24,248 nt of DNA from a virus (IMGVR_UViG_3300030098_004286:1-24248), one strand, 5' to 3'. Counted from the stretch's first letter, positions 1-6,465 are shown. The notes: generated by a model not told the origin, from the letters alone. Translations and numbers: made by a program.

Positions 1-37
1 CCTAAACAACATAATCCAAGCCAAGTATACCAAATAA

Positions 38-499
38 ATGCGTGTTTGTTATGCACTGAAGTGTGGTATTAATGCCAGCGTTGCCCTGCGCCAGGAGCTT
101 CTTGAGAGCTGTAATCTTCATACCATCCTCGATTGCCCCGGCGGGACGTTCCTGGGTGCCGGTGTCAAAACGGTGGTGCTGTTCTTTGAGAAGGGCAAGC
201 CAACACAGGACACCTGGTATTACCAGCTCGACCCCGGTCGCAGTCTTGGGAAGACAAATCCGCTCAATGACGATGACCTGGCAGAATTTATTGATCTGCA
301 GAAGTCGCGGGCTGAAGGACCGCGAAGCTGGGCCATCAGCCGGTCCGATTTAGACGAAGAGACCTACGACCTGTCGGTGAAGAATCCCAACGCTCCCGAA
401 GCAGAAGCTTTGCGGCCCCCCGAGGAAATCATCGCCGACATGCTGGCGCGGGATGCTGAGACGGCAGACATTCTCGAGAATATTCGGGGGATGCTGTGA
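38..499 (+). pseudogene. hsdM: Type I R-M methylase subunit HsdM, 3' fragment
   Basis: This is the C-terminal third of a type I restriction-modification DNA methyltransferase subunit (family length about 500 aa; 153 aa here). The visible part runs from ALRQELLESCNLHTILDCP through GVKTVVLFFEKG to the helical tail with LAEFIDLQKSR, which matches the end of the N6_Mtase fold and the HsdS-contacting tail. The SAM-binding motif and the catalytic NPPF/Y motif are absent. An in-frame TAA at 35-37 sits directly before the first ATG, and residues 1 to about 12 do not look like HsdM. The gene is therefore truly 5'-truncated or fused to foreign sequence near position 75, not merely cut by the window edge. 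Its TGA overlaps the hsdS GTG (GTGA at 496-499), the usual operon coupling. It cannot methylate alone. Confidence 0.85.
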
Positions 500-1701
500 A
501 GGAATCTGCCAAGTTTGGCTGGATGACCGCACCGCTTGGTGAGGTTGCCTCAGTTATCAACGGTGGCACTCCAAAGTCGAACGTGGGGAAATTTTGGGGC
601 GGCGACGTTCAATGGCTAACCCCGAAAGATATGGGGCAGATGGTTGGTCGCGAGATTTCGGAAACCCCCAGAAAGATTACTGATACGGGGCTTTCCTGTT
701 CATCCGCACGTTTGGTGCCGGCAGGTTCAGTCATCCTGTCCACGCGTGCCCCGATTGGTCACCTAGCCATTAATACCGCGCCTATGGCATTCAATCAGGG
801 GTGTCGCGGTATCATCCCGAGCGAAAAACTAGACCCGGTTTACCTTTTCTATTTTTTTGATATGAGCCGAGAAGCTCTTAACGACTTGGGCACCGGGACA
901 ACCTTCAAAGAACTCTCCGCCACAAACCTCAAATCGCTCGAAGTCCCCCTTCCCCCCCTCGACGAACAGAAGCGCCTCGTCGCGATCCTCGACGAGGCCT
1001 TCGAAGGGCTGGACCGCGCGCAGGCGAACGCTGAGGCTAATTTGGCGAATGCGCGGGAGTTGTTCACCGCATCTTTACGATCTTTATTCTCCGACAACCG
1101 CGAGCATTGGCCTCTGCGAAACATAGCGGACGTCTGTTCAGAATTTGGTCGGGGAAAGTCAAGGCACAGACCACGCAACGATCCTCGCCTTTACGGGGGT
1201 GACATGCCGTTCGTACAAACTGGTGACTTGAGCAAGGCAGATCATTTTCTGCGCGAATATTCTCAGACGTATTCGCCTGAGGGCGTTGCACAAAGCAGGG
1301 TTTGGCCCAAAGGCACAGTTTGCGTCGCCATCGTAGGTGCGACAATTGGTGAAAGTGCCATATTGGATTTAGATGCTTGCTTTCCTGATAGCGTAATCGG
1401 GATGGTTCCCAATCCAAGCAAGGCAGATTCTGAGTTTCTCGATTTCCTACTTCAGTTCGTTAAGGCTGACCTGAAGAAAGCTGGACAAGGCAGCGCAAGG
1501 GATAACATCAATCTTGGAACTTTCAGTGACCGCCTATTCCCCATTCCAGACTTGAAGGCTCAGCTGGAGGCCATTGAGAGAATATCTGAAATAGACATAG
1601 AGTGCCGACAGCTTTGTACCGATTACGATTCGAAACTTAAATCTCTCTCAGACCTCCGCCAATCCCTCCTGCAGAAAGCCTTTGCAGGCGAGCTGACGTG
1701 A
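496..1701 (+). CDS. hsdS: Type I R-M specificity subunit HsdS
   Basis: This is the DNA-recognition subunit of a type I restriction-modification complex, 401 aa and full length for the family. Two target-recognition domains are visible. TRD1 (about residues 10-150) contains GTPKSN, WLTPKDM and STRAPIG. TRD2 (about 205-350) contains FVQTGDL and AIVGATIG. Between them lies a conserved stretch, PLPPLDEQKR at 151-160, followed by a long helix; the second helix ends in LRQSLLQKAFAGELT. Each TRD would recognise one half of a bipartite site, with the helices setting the spacing. The start is GTG at 496, overlapping the hsdM stop. The central conserved stretch (about 925-1020) is visibly more GC-rich than the TRDs, as expected of TRD shuffling. 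No complete hsdM or hsdR is in the window, so it could act only with subunits supplied elsewhere. Confidence 0.93.
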   Translation: MKESAKFGWMTAPLGEVASVINGGTPKSNVGKFWGGDVQWLTPKDMGQMVGREISETPRKITDTGLSCSSARLVPAGSVILSTRAPIGHLAINTAPMAFNQGCRGIIPSEKLDPVYLFYFFDMSREALNDLGTGTTFKELSATNLKSLEVPLPPLDEQKRLVAILDEAFEGLDRAQANAEANLANARELFTASLRSLFSDNREHWPLRNIADVCSEFGRGKSRHRPRNDPRLYGGDMPFVQTGDLSKADHFLREYSQTYSPEGVAQSRVWPKGTVCVAIVGATIGESAILDLDACFPDSVIGMVPNPSKADSEFLDFLLQFVKADLKKAGQGSARDNINLGTFSDRLFPIPDLKAQLEAIERISEIDIECRQLCTDYDSKLKSLSDLRQSLLQKAFAGELT

Positions 1702-1714
1702 GGTAGTGGGCGTC

Positions 1715-1843
1715 ATGGCATACAACGACGAAACAGAATCCGACACTCGCGCCGAGAGAATAGACCCGGTCCTGAAAGAAGCTGGCTGGTGCTGGCGAGG
1801 CTATCCAGGGGCCCATTCTGGCGCGTGTGGTGGATGTTTATGA
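1715..1843 (+). pseudogene. hsdR: Type I R-M restriction subunit HsdR, 5' remnant
   Basis: An ATG 13 nt after the hsdS stop opens a frame beginning MAYNDETESDTRAERIDP and reaching KEAGW, a typical N-terminus of HsdR, the translocase/endonuclease subunit (normally 800-1,100 aa). After about residue 25 (near position 1789) the resemblance ends and the frame runs through foreign DNA to a TGA at 1841-1843. No PD-ExK nuclease or DEAD-box motor remains. The break falls in a run of GCTGG repeats (1781-1796), where the sequence of the downstream nuclease gene begins in another frame. It is a remnant with no expected restriction activity. Confidence 0.8.
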
Positions 1844-2165
1844 CGGAGACACCTTTACCGCCGAAGCGCGTACATGGTTGGGGCAAGTAACCACCACCAA
1901 GGTGCGTATTGCGGGCATCGATACGCCGGAGATTAGGCGGCCTAAATGCGATTCCGAGAAACGCAAAGCAATTGCAGCCAAAGAAGCATTAAGGCGCCTG
2001 CTCGGAGATTCGGTGTATTTGAGAAATATCAAGCGGGGGAAGTATGCGGGGCGGGTGATATCGCAAGTAATATCAAAAGGCGGAATTGATATCGGAAAAG
2101 ATATGATCCGCACGGGCCATGCTAGGCCCTATTCTGGTGGGAAGCGTGGGAGCTGGTGCAATTAA
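1827..2165 (+). CDS. Staphylococcal-nuclease-like (SNase) protein, N-terminally truncated
   Basis: The protein has the SNase fold signature in order: VYDGDTF, KVRIAGIDTPEI (Arg plus the Asp and Glu that bind calcium), RGKYAGRVIS (the Lys-Tyr-x-x-Arg segment) and the C-terminal GHARPYSGGKRGSWC, including two cysteines common in exported family members. The catalytic residues are therefore intact. The family cleaves DNA and RNA and is often secreted. The only standard start in frame is GTG at 1827, which falls inside the first beta strand. Upstream codons back to a TGA at 1773 read LAGAGEAIQGPILAR, resembling the end of a signal peptide and the mature N-terminus. The signal peptide and normal start were thus lost where the gene joins the hsdR remnant. 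It is probably a broken or poorly expressed gene, convergent with the phage operon. Confidence 0.8.
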   Translation: MVDVYDGDTFTAEARTWLGQVTTTKVRIAGIDTPEIRRPKCDSEKRKAIAAKEALRRLLGDSVYLRNIKRGKYAGRVISQVISKGGIDIGKDMIRTGHARPYSGGKRGSWCN

Positions 2166-2170
2166 TAGCG

Positions 2171-2317
2171 CTACCTCACCAATCGCAACCACCGCAAAAG
2201 ACGCAGCGGCCAAGGGGCAATAGAACGCCCTCTGCGTTTCGGGCGCTTGTCCTTCTTATAAACATGTGAGCAGGGGAAGCCGTAGGCATTGCGCCGAGGC
2301 ATGCTAGTGCGGGGCAT
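2171..2317 (-). CDS. Small Arg-rich protein (48 aa), hypothetical
   Basis: A short frame starts at an ATG that overlaps the last codons of the DUF1353-like gene and ends at TAG 2171-2173. It encodes 48 residues, strongly basic (KKDKRPKRRGR in the middle) with a Leu/Trp/Arg-rich C-terminus (WPLRLLRWLRLVR) that could form an amphipathic helix. No family is recognised and no clear Shine-Dalgarno is seen, so the call rests on the stop/start overlap that is typical of this operon. It would be the last gene of the late transcript, ending a few bases from the convergent nuclease gene. It may be spurious. Confidence 0.35.
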   Translation of the reverse strand: MPRTSMPRRNAYGFPCSHVYKKDKRPKRRGRSIAPWPLRLLRWLRLVR

Positions 2318-2813
2318 CTAAAACGCTGCGTAATTCTTGGGGGCTTAAGAAGCTCTTGCCGTCGCGATCGCTGAAAGGAACCCAGCCCCCTGCCCGCACA
2401 GCTCTGTAAATTGCGTGGCGCTTGAACCATCCCACGCCGGACGCCTCGCACCCAGCTAGCAGCATATCATCCGCAAACAACCTGTCATCATCCGTGGCTT
2501 CATAGTCGAGCGCCTCCCATGCCACATACAGAAAGTCATGGATAATGGCAGCCTCTAGCCACGGCCCCGTAGGCGCAATTACCGAATGCACTGGAGAGCT
2601 GGTCAGGTCTGTTAGCATACCCTCAGGCGCAGTCACGTGGTGCAGATAGTCATTCTGGTCCCGCCAGCTCACCGTAAAGTCGCGGGCAAGAATAAACTTG
2701 GCATCCCTATCCCTGCGGTATTTGGGCGCATTCACCGCACGCACTAAATGCAGAGGCGTGTGATAGTTGTATTCGGTTATTTCTACAGGGCGCCGTGGAT
2801 AAGGGTTATCCAC
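2304..2813 (-). CDS. DUF1353-like phage protein
   Basis: A protein of 169 aa matching the general pattern of the DUF1353 phage family: an N-terminal strand region (FILARDFTVSWRDQ), a TDLTSSP segment typical of the family, then IIHDFLYVAWEA with the conserved His-Asp pair, and a C-terminal helical part with FADDMLLAGCEASGV. DUF1353 proteins occur in many tailed phages near lysis or tail genes; their role is unknown, and the His/Asp pattern suggests a metal or catalytic site. The start is GTG at 2811-2813, overlapping the stop of the upstream 93-aa gene by 8 nt, so translation is probably coupled. No better start exists nearby. Confidence 0.75.
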   Translation of the reverse strand: MDNPYPRRPVEITEYNYHTPLHLVRAVNAPKYRRDRDAKFILARDFTVSWRDQNDYLHHVTAPEGMLTDLTSSPVHSVIAPTGPWLEAAIIHDFLYVAWEALDYEATDDDRLFADDMLLAGCEASGVGWFKRHAIYRAVRAGGWVPFSDRDGKSFLSPQELRSVLDAPH

Positions 2814-3087
2814 CGAATAATTTACCTACAAGCCCGCCGAGTTGGGGCAGAAACGGGATGCCCACACCAGTACCAATTAGCCCGGCAGCCTTGATCTTGG
2901 GCAGATACTTCTTAACCAGCGCCGCAATGGAATTGATGTTGAAACCATCCCACGCCTTGGCGCCGCCTATTACCTTATCGATTTCAGCGATGCTCTTGAC
3001 GAGGCTATCCCGCTTTTCACGTAAACGCTTGATTGCGGCTGCGGCCTTGCGGGCATCTTCGTCAGCAAATTGGATTTCATCAGCCAT
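2806..3087 (-). CDS. Hypothetical protein, coiled coil plus hydrophobic Gly-rich tail (93 aa)
   Basis: The first ~45 residues are charged and helical (KRLREKRDSLVKSIAEIDKV), likely a coiled coil. The last ~35 are hydrophobic and glycine-rich (AAGLIGTGVGIPFLPQLG, ending LVGKLFGG), enough for a membrane-inserting or amphipathic segment but without a clear transmembrane topology. No family is recognised. The gene lies directly after the small lipoprotein (ATG 2 nt past its TAA) and is followed by the DUF1353-like gene with an 8-nt overlap, in the lysis region. An accessory lysis role or a minor virion component are both possible. That the gene is real is well supported by packing and coding character. 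Confidence 0.6.
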   Translation of the reverse strand: MADEIQFADEDARKAAAAIKRLREKRDSLVKSIAEIDKVIGGAKAWDGFNINSIAALVKKYLPKIKAAGLIGTGVGIPFLPQLGGLVGKLFGG

Positions 3088-3273
3088 TTACTTGGCTCCT
3101 TTGCAGAATTTGTCTGAAATAGTTTCGCCGTTCGCATCTTCACAAACGGTGTAAGTGCTGAACCGGCCAAGCGGGTATTCAACCTGCTTGAATGGGGCCT
3201 TGGGCACATAGTTGCTGGGGGTCGTGCCGCATGCAGACAGCACAAAGAGCCCCACTAAAGCGAGGTAACGCAT
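3088..3273 (-). CDS. Small lipoprotein, candidate outer-membrane spanin subunit
   Basis: A 61-aa protein with a short lipoprotein signal peptide: MRYLALVGLFVLSAC with lipobox LSAC, so lipidation at Cys15 is expected. The mature part is about 47 aa, contains three more residues of interest (Pro-rich start TTPSNYVPKAP; two cysteines in VCEDANGETISDKFCKGAK) and would sit on the periplasmic face of a membrane. It lies 25 nt downstream of the endolysin, the usual place for an Rz1-like outer spanin, which disrupts the outer membrane at lysis. No convincing Rz-like inner partner with an N-terminal membrane anchor is next to it, so the spanin role is an inference from size, lipobox and position. Confidence 0.7.
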   Translation of the reverse strand: MRYLALVGLFVLSACGTTPSNYVPKAPFKQVEYPLGRFSTYTVCEDANGETISDKFCKGAK

Positions 3274-3297
3274 TTGTAGTTCTCTTATGGTTTGGGG

Positions 3298-3813
3298 TTA
3301 GCCGACGCGCCAGTAATGCGCCTCTGCGGTGATATCCATTAAACGCCGCATCCACCCGAGGCCGAACGTCTTGAAAATTGAAAGACCGCCATAGAAGCGC
3401 CCTCTCCTGGCCCCAATTTCTACAATTAGGCCACGTTGATCTGACTTGTTCTTTGCAGCCGCTAAAGTCTGCGGCCCAATTATGCCGTCATCCTTGACGC
3501 CTAGAGCGCGCTGCAGGAACTTCGCGGCCCATTTGGGGCCTTGATTTACCGCCGCATCAAACAACATTAGATCAACGCCAGTTGGCAACCCATCGCCCTT
3601 AATCACGCCCCAATAGCCGCCGTCATAAATATCGCGGACAACAGAATGCGGAATTTCTTTCAGATCTTTCTTGGTGGCGCCCGGCTTGTACTTTCGGTAT
3701 GTGCGCAGGGTTATGCCCTTGTTCGTTGCGCCGCCCGGATCGAGCCAATGATTTACGTAGCCGCCCTCATGCTTAAGAACGATGTCTAGGGCTACGTCAA
3801 AATGGACTCTGAT
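3298..3813 (-). CDS. GH108 muramidase endolysin with AUC start
   Basis: A phage lysozyme of the glycoside hydrolase 108 family, which cleaves the glycan strands of peptidoglycan. The N-terminal catalytic domain contains KHEGGYVN with the catalytic Glu at residue 16, DPGGATNKGIT and KDLKEIP. The C-terminal peptidoglycan-binding region contains GVKDDGIIGPQTLAA. At 171 aa it has the normal family length, and no signal peptide is seen. The first standard start in frame, GTG at 3606, would delete the catalytic half. Upstream the frame is open to the TAA at 3838-3840 but holds no ATG, GTG or TTG. AGGAG at 3825-3821 stands exactly 7 nt before an ATC codon (3813-3811), which fits the family N-terminus. 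Initiation at AUC, aided by termination of the upstream gene 24 nt away, is the best reading; an ATG-to-ATC mutation or a sequence error is the alternative. Confidence 0.88.
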   Translation of the reverse strand: MRVHFDVALDIVLKHEGGYVNHWLDPGGATNKGITLRTYRKYKPGATKKDLKEIPHSVVRDIYDGGYWGVIKGDGLPTGVDLMLFDAAVNQGPKWAAKFLQRALGVKDDGIIGPQTLAAAKNKSDQRGLIVEIGARRGRFYGGLSIFKTFGLGWMRRLMDITAEAHYWRVG

Positions 3814-3825
3814 TTGCTTTCTCCT
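3814..3825 (-). promoter_or_regulatory. Strong ribosome binding site deciding the AUC start of the endolysin
   Basis: On the minus strand AGGAG is followed by AAAGCAA and then ATC. The spacing of 7 nt is ideal and no other possible start lies within range. The site is 13 nt past the stop codon of the DUF6378-like gene, so terminating ribosomes could re-initiate here. Confidence 0.7.
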
Positions 3826-3837
3826 GACAGGCGCGCA

Positions 3838-4128
3838 TTATTCGCCACGCTCCCGGCTTTCAATCTCAGCGGCAACGCCGATATACCCGGCGGCATCAAT
3901 AAAGTTGTCATCCTTGTGCTTACCGGCCTCTCGAGCAATTTTCAGGAGCGCCATCATAATCGGAACATCAATGGCCCCTAGCTTCCCGCAGTGCCCTTTG
4001 GCTTTCAGATAGGCATTCCACATGCCCACGATGCGTTTGTGTGTTTCCAGTATGTCGCCGTAATCTTCATTTCGTGATCCGGCAACCAAGCTGGCTGCGG
4101 CGTTAAGCGTCGAGGCCGCCTTGTTCAT
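3838..4128 (-). CDS. DUF6378-like phage protein
   Basis: A 96-aa protein that matches the phage DUF6378 pattern: an N-terminal helix (AASLVAGSRNEDYGD), LETHKRIVGMWNAYL, then IMMALLKIAREAGKHKDDNFIDAAGYIGVAAEI. The last segment, with Lys-His-Lys-Asp-Asp and Asp-Ala-Ala-Gly-Tyr, is the most conserved part of the family. It resembles the all-alpha NTP pyrophosphohydrolase (MazG-like) architecture, and a role in nucleotide pools is sometimes suggested, but the function is not established. The ATG lies inside the end of the upstream 48-aa frame (26-nt overlap). The endolysin follows in the same reading frame, 24 nt after the TAA, so readthrough would fuse the two proteins. Confidence 0.78.
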   Translation of the reverse strand: MNKAASTLNAAASLVAGSRNEDYGDILETHKRIVGMWNAYLKAKGHCGKLGAIDVPIMMALLKIAREAGKHKDDNFIDAAGYIGVAAEIESRERGE

Positions 4129-4249
4129 TCTCGTACTCCGTTAATTCGCGTCTTAATATCGGCGCTAGCTCTAGCGGCACCTCAATCACCTGATCGCCTT
4201 GGAGCAGGAAAAAGCCGCCGTCGCGCACAATGATAAATTCTTCGCTCAT
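4103..4249 (-). CDS. Small acidic protein (48 aa), hypothetical
   Basis: A short frame whose ATG overlaps the stop of the metallophosphoesterase gene (ATGA at 4246-4249) and whose end overlaps the DUF6378-like gene. It begins MSEEFIIVRDGGFFLLQGDQ and continues VIEVPLELAPILRRELTEYE, a compact beta-then-helix pattern with net negative charge. No family is recognised. The tight overlaps on both sides and good coding character support a real, translationally coupled gene. Confidence 0.6.
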   Translation of the reverse strand: MSEEFIIVRDGGFFLLQGDQVIEVPLELAPILRRELTEYENEQGGLDA

Positions 4250-5424
4250 ACCAGCATCCCCGGGTTAACCGAGTGACGGCAGTATTCGCCGTGTTCTCTG
4301 TGAAACGTTACCGACTTCATGCCGCGAGTAGATCGGTAGCCAGCGCCAGAGTGATGCGCGTCCGGTGGGGGCAAGATGCTAAAGCTCTCCACTTTGGACC
4401 CGCGTCCGCTACCTTGCCTGTCGTGGTGGATATGGCCGGTCCACATAAACCGATGCTCGGAATCAGCCCAATCCTTGGGGCGGTCATTCGCCATAATCAG
4501 CGAAAGGTCATCGGCTTTAGTAATGCGTACTTTGTGGCCGTGGTGCGTGCCGATCAGCGTTTTGCCGAAGCGGTAATAGTGATAAAGCCCGGGGCTGGTA
4601 TCTATCGTAACCCGGCCTTCATTCTCATAAACATTTGCTAGGCAGGCTCTAAGGAATACCGTGCTGGCAGGGTCGTGGTTGCCCTCCTCCACGATCACAT
4701 GAACAGTTCTATGCTTATCTAGCGCTCGTTCTATCAGGTAGCGCATCGATCGTATGGCAGCCTCAACGATCTTCGGGAAACGGGTGTCCGTATCCAAAAG
4801 GTTGCCGCTGGTGGGTGTTAGCGCCGCATACCCATCAAAATGCATGTAGTCGCCCAAGAAGGCTATCAAAGCCTGGTCGCTCGGCATTGCACGATCAACT
4901 AGGTGATCCATAGCCCCGGTGATAAGCTCCTCGCCTATCTTTAGGTCGTAGTCCGCACCGGTTTCGGGAGCCCACGAAAGCATCCCGAGATGATGATCGC
5001 CTATCGGGTATCCGGTGAGTAAGTCCTTCGAATATTCCTTTAATGCAGGTTTTCTAGGTTTAGTCCGCTTAACGCTACCAGCCAGTCCCTCGATAGCGGC
5101 TTCCATCGCCGCTTGTTGGCGTTCCTGGTCAATGCCGGTCTTTACCCACTCCAACACCAACTCGCCATCGGCGTCATAGAGTGTGGACTTGCCCTTTATG
5201 AAATAACCGTCCGCTACTTCATGGCATGCGCCGCCATCAGGCGAATAGCCGCACTTGTCGGCCTTGTCCTTTACAACGGCCCACGCCTGGCAGATCAGGT
5301 TATTTGCTACGCCAAGCGCTTCGGCGGCCTTTCGTTGGCTACCGTGTTCTTTCCACGCCGTTAGTAATTCCCATTGGCGTGGGGTGCTAAACCGCTCTAG
5401 GGCGGGGTCCAGCACAAATGCCAT
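4246..5424 (-). CDS. HTH-metallophosphoesterase fusion protein
   Basis: A 392-aa protein with two parts. Residues about 15-45 (RQWELLTAWKEHGSQRKAAE...) form a helix-turn-helix of the type found in transposases and phage regulators. From about residue 138 a calcineurin-like metallophosphoesterase fold shows all metal motifs in order: GDHHLG (142-147), GDYMHFDG (191-198), EEGNHD (ending at 251), GTHHGHK (292-298) and GHIHHD (330-335). The family hydrolyses phosphoesters, including nucleic acid ends and cyclic nucleotides, using two metal ions. The substrate here is unknown; the DNA-binding N-terminus suggests it acts on or at DNA. Similar proteins are found in other tailed phages, usually annotated only as phosphoesterases. 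It starts 27 nt after the preceding frameshifted gene and overlaps the next ATG by 4 nt. Its place between membrane and lysis genes is unusual. Confidence 0.88.
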   Translation of the reverse strand: MAFVLDPALERFSTPRQWELLTAWKEHGSQRKAAEALGVANNLICQAWAVVKDKADKCGYSPDGGACHEVADGYFIKGKSTLYDADGELVLEWVKTGIDQERQQAAMEAAIEGLAGSVKRTKPRKPALKEYSKDLLTGYPIGDHHLGMLSWAPETGADYDLKIGEELITGAMDHLVDRAMPSDQALIAFLGDYMHFDGYAALTPTSGNLLDTDTRFPKIVEAAIRSMRYLIERALDKHRTVHVIVEEGNHDPASTVFLRACLANVYENEGRVTIDTSPGLYHYYRFGKTLIGTHHGHKVRITKADDLSLIMANDRPKDWADSEHRFMWTGHIHHDRQGSGRGSKVESFSILPPPDAHHSGAGYRSTRGMKSVTFHREHGEYCRHSVNPGMLV

Positions 5425-5450
5425 GAATCACCTATCGGTGGTTTCGGGGA

Positions 5451-5866
5451 TTAGTGGACGTTGAGGCCTGGGCGCAGCTCTATCTTCTGTTCTGAGCTGC
5501 TTTCCTTGGCGCTCTGTTCGCGCCGCCAAATGTAGAGGGGAATTTCAGGCTCGGTGCCATCGTAATTGACGATGCGCCACACAACCATTTTATCACCGTC
5601 ATAGTCAGTGAAGCGTTTGTACACGCTATGCAGCATGACCGCGAATTTAGAAGGAACAACGCTGCAATGTTTGGCGTTTGTTTGCTTGGTAACGGCGCTT
5701 TCGGCAGCTGTTTGGCTTTTTAATGCGCCCTCAACCACGGCAGAAACGCCCTTTTCATCGCAAACGACATACTCGCCAACCACGTCCCCCGCACTATCTG
5801 CGCGAGCGATACTAGAAACGGCAAAGAAAAAGGCGACCGCTAGGGCCGCCCTGGCATAGGGAGCAT
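5451..5866 (-). pseudogene. Exported protein gene with frameshift in the signal peptide
   Basis: The main frame encodes a mature domain of about 110 aa (GEYVVCDEKGVSAVVEG... YDGDKMVVWRIVNYDG), of no recognised family, beta-rich with two cysteines. Upstream of its first GTG (5783) the same frame continues with an obvious signal peptide, ALAVAFFFAVSSIARADS, back to a TAG at 5880-5882, but without any standard start. One frame away, ATG at 5866-5864 has an excellent AAGGA 7 nt upstream and reads MLPMPGR before hitting TAG. One extra base in the GGGCGGCCC run (about 5844-5852) would join MLPMPGR to ALAVAFF and give a perfect signal peptide. A one-base deletion, a sequence error or a frameshifting site would all explain this. 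As written, only a cytoplasmic product from GTG 5783 could be made. Confidence 0.65.
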
Positions 5867-5879
5867 AGGGTGTTCCTTT

Positions 5880-6305
5880 CTATCGAAGGAGAAGCAGGTT
5901 ACTGAGCCAAACGACCGCCACCAGGACGGCTACAGAACCTATGAAAGTTTTCGGTGCGACCTTCCGGCTTAATGGGGCGTAAATGTGGAGCAGATAGCCG
6001 ATTATTGACACGCCGCCTAACAGGAGGAGCGATATCCGCTGATCCAGAAGCCATGCCACCAGCTCAACCCACCCACGCTCATAGGCAATGAGGGTTAGCC
6101 ATTCACGACAAAACACAACTGCAGCGCCAGTGGCGACGATAGCAATGCCAAGCGCAAGAAACGACGAGGACTCAGAGCGGCGCCTTTCGGATGTCCCGCC
6201 TAATTCCTTGCGGATAAGAAAGAAGCGCGCCCAGTAGCAAACCATCGCCCATATGGAAACAAAGAAGCCAACCCCGTAAACGGTTGCGGTAATAAGTTCA
6301 CTCAC
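5880..6305 (-). CDS. Four-helix membrane protein, lysis/holin candidate
   Basis: A 141-aa membrane protein with about four hydrophobic segments: ITATVYGVGFFVSIWAMVCY, then FLALGIAIVATGAAVVFC, then ISLLLLGGVSIIGYLLHIYA, then TFIGSVAVLVAVVWLSNLLL. A charged loop RKELGGTSERRRSES follows the first. No family is recognised. The start is GTG, overlapping the TGA of the 55-aa gene by 8 nt, and that gene in turn overlaps a single-TM protein. This trio sits between a fibre gene and the endolysin, where holin and antiholin genes are common, but four helices would be more than most holins have. Function is inferred from position only. Confidence 0.65.
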   Translation of the reverse strand: MSELITATVYGVGFFVSIWAMVCYWARFFLIRKELGGTSERRRSESSSFLALGIAIVATGAAVVFCREWLTLIAYERGWVELVAWLLDQRISLLLLGGVSIIGYLLHIYAPLSRKVAPKTFIGSVAVLVAVVWLSNLLLLR

Positions 6306-6465
6306 CAGCGGCCCCCTCTAATGCGCTTTTGCCTTCCTCGTTTATTTCCCGGATGGCGTCTTTGATCTTGTCCATTGGGCTGGCATCAACGGCACTCTTT
6401 AAGCGCTCTTGGGAAACCCGGTTGGCCTCCATCACAGCATCCAGCTTTTTCTGCGAGGCAAACAT
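6298..6465 (-). CDS. Small helical soluble protein (55 aa), hypothetical
   Basis: This gene begins at the ATG that shares bases with the stop of the single-TM gene (TAATG at 6463-6467) and ends 8 nt inside the four-TM gene. The product (starting MFASQKKLDAVMEANRVSQE, ending EEGKSALEGAAGE) is charged, helical and likely coiled, with no membrane segment. No family is recognised. It may pair with one of its two membrane neighbours. Overlap on both sides supports that it is translated. Confidence 0.6.
   Translation of the reverse strand: MFASQKKLDAVMEANRVSQERLKSAVDASPMDKIKDAIREINEEGKSALEGAAGE

Noticed and set aside
1-75. Possible phage attachment site at the left edge
   Set aside because: The AT-rich start hints at a boundary, but no integrase, repeat at the other end or tRNA end is visible, so an att site cannot be supported.
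2166-2303. Terminator for the plus-strand nuclease gene
   Set aside because: A weak 5-bp stem (CGCCC/GGGCG near 2227-2250) has no proper T-run, so no terminator was called.
3298-3606. Endolysin starting at GTG 3606 (102 aa)
   Set aside because: It would omit the whole catalytic domain, although intact GH108 sequence continues upstream in the same frame to the AGGAG-ATC at 3825-3811.
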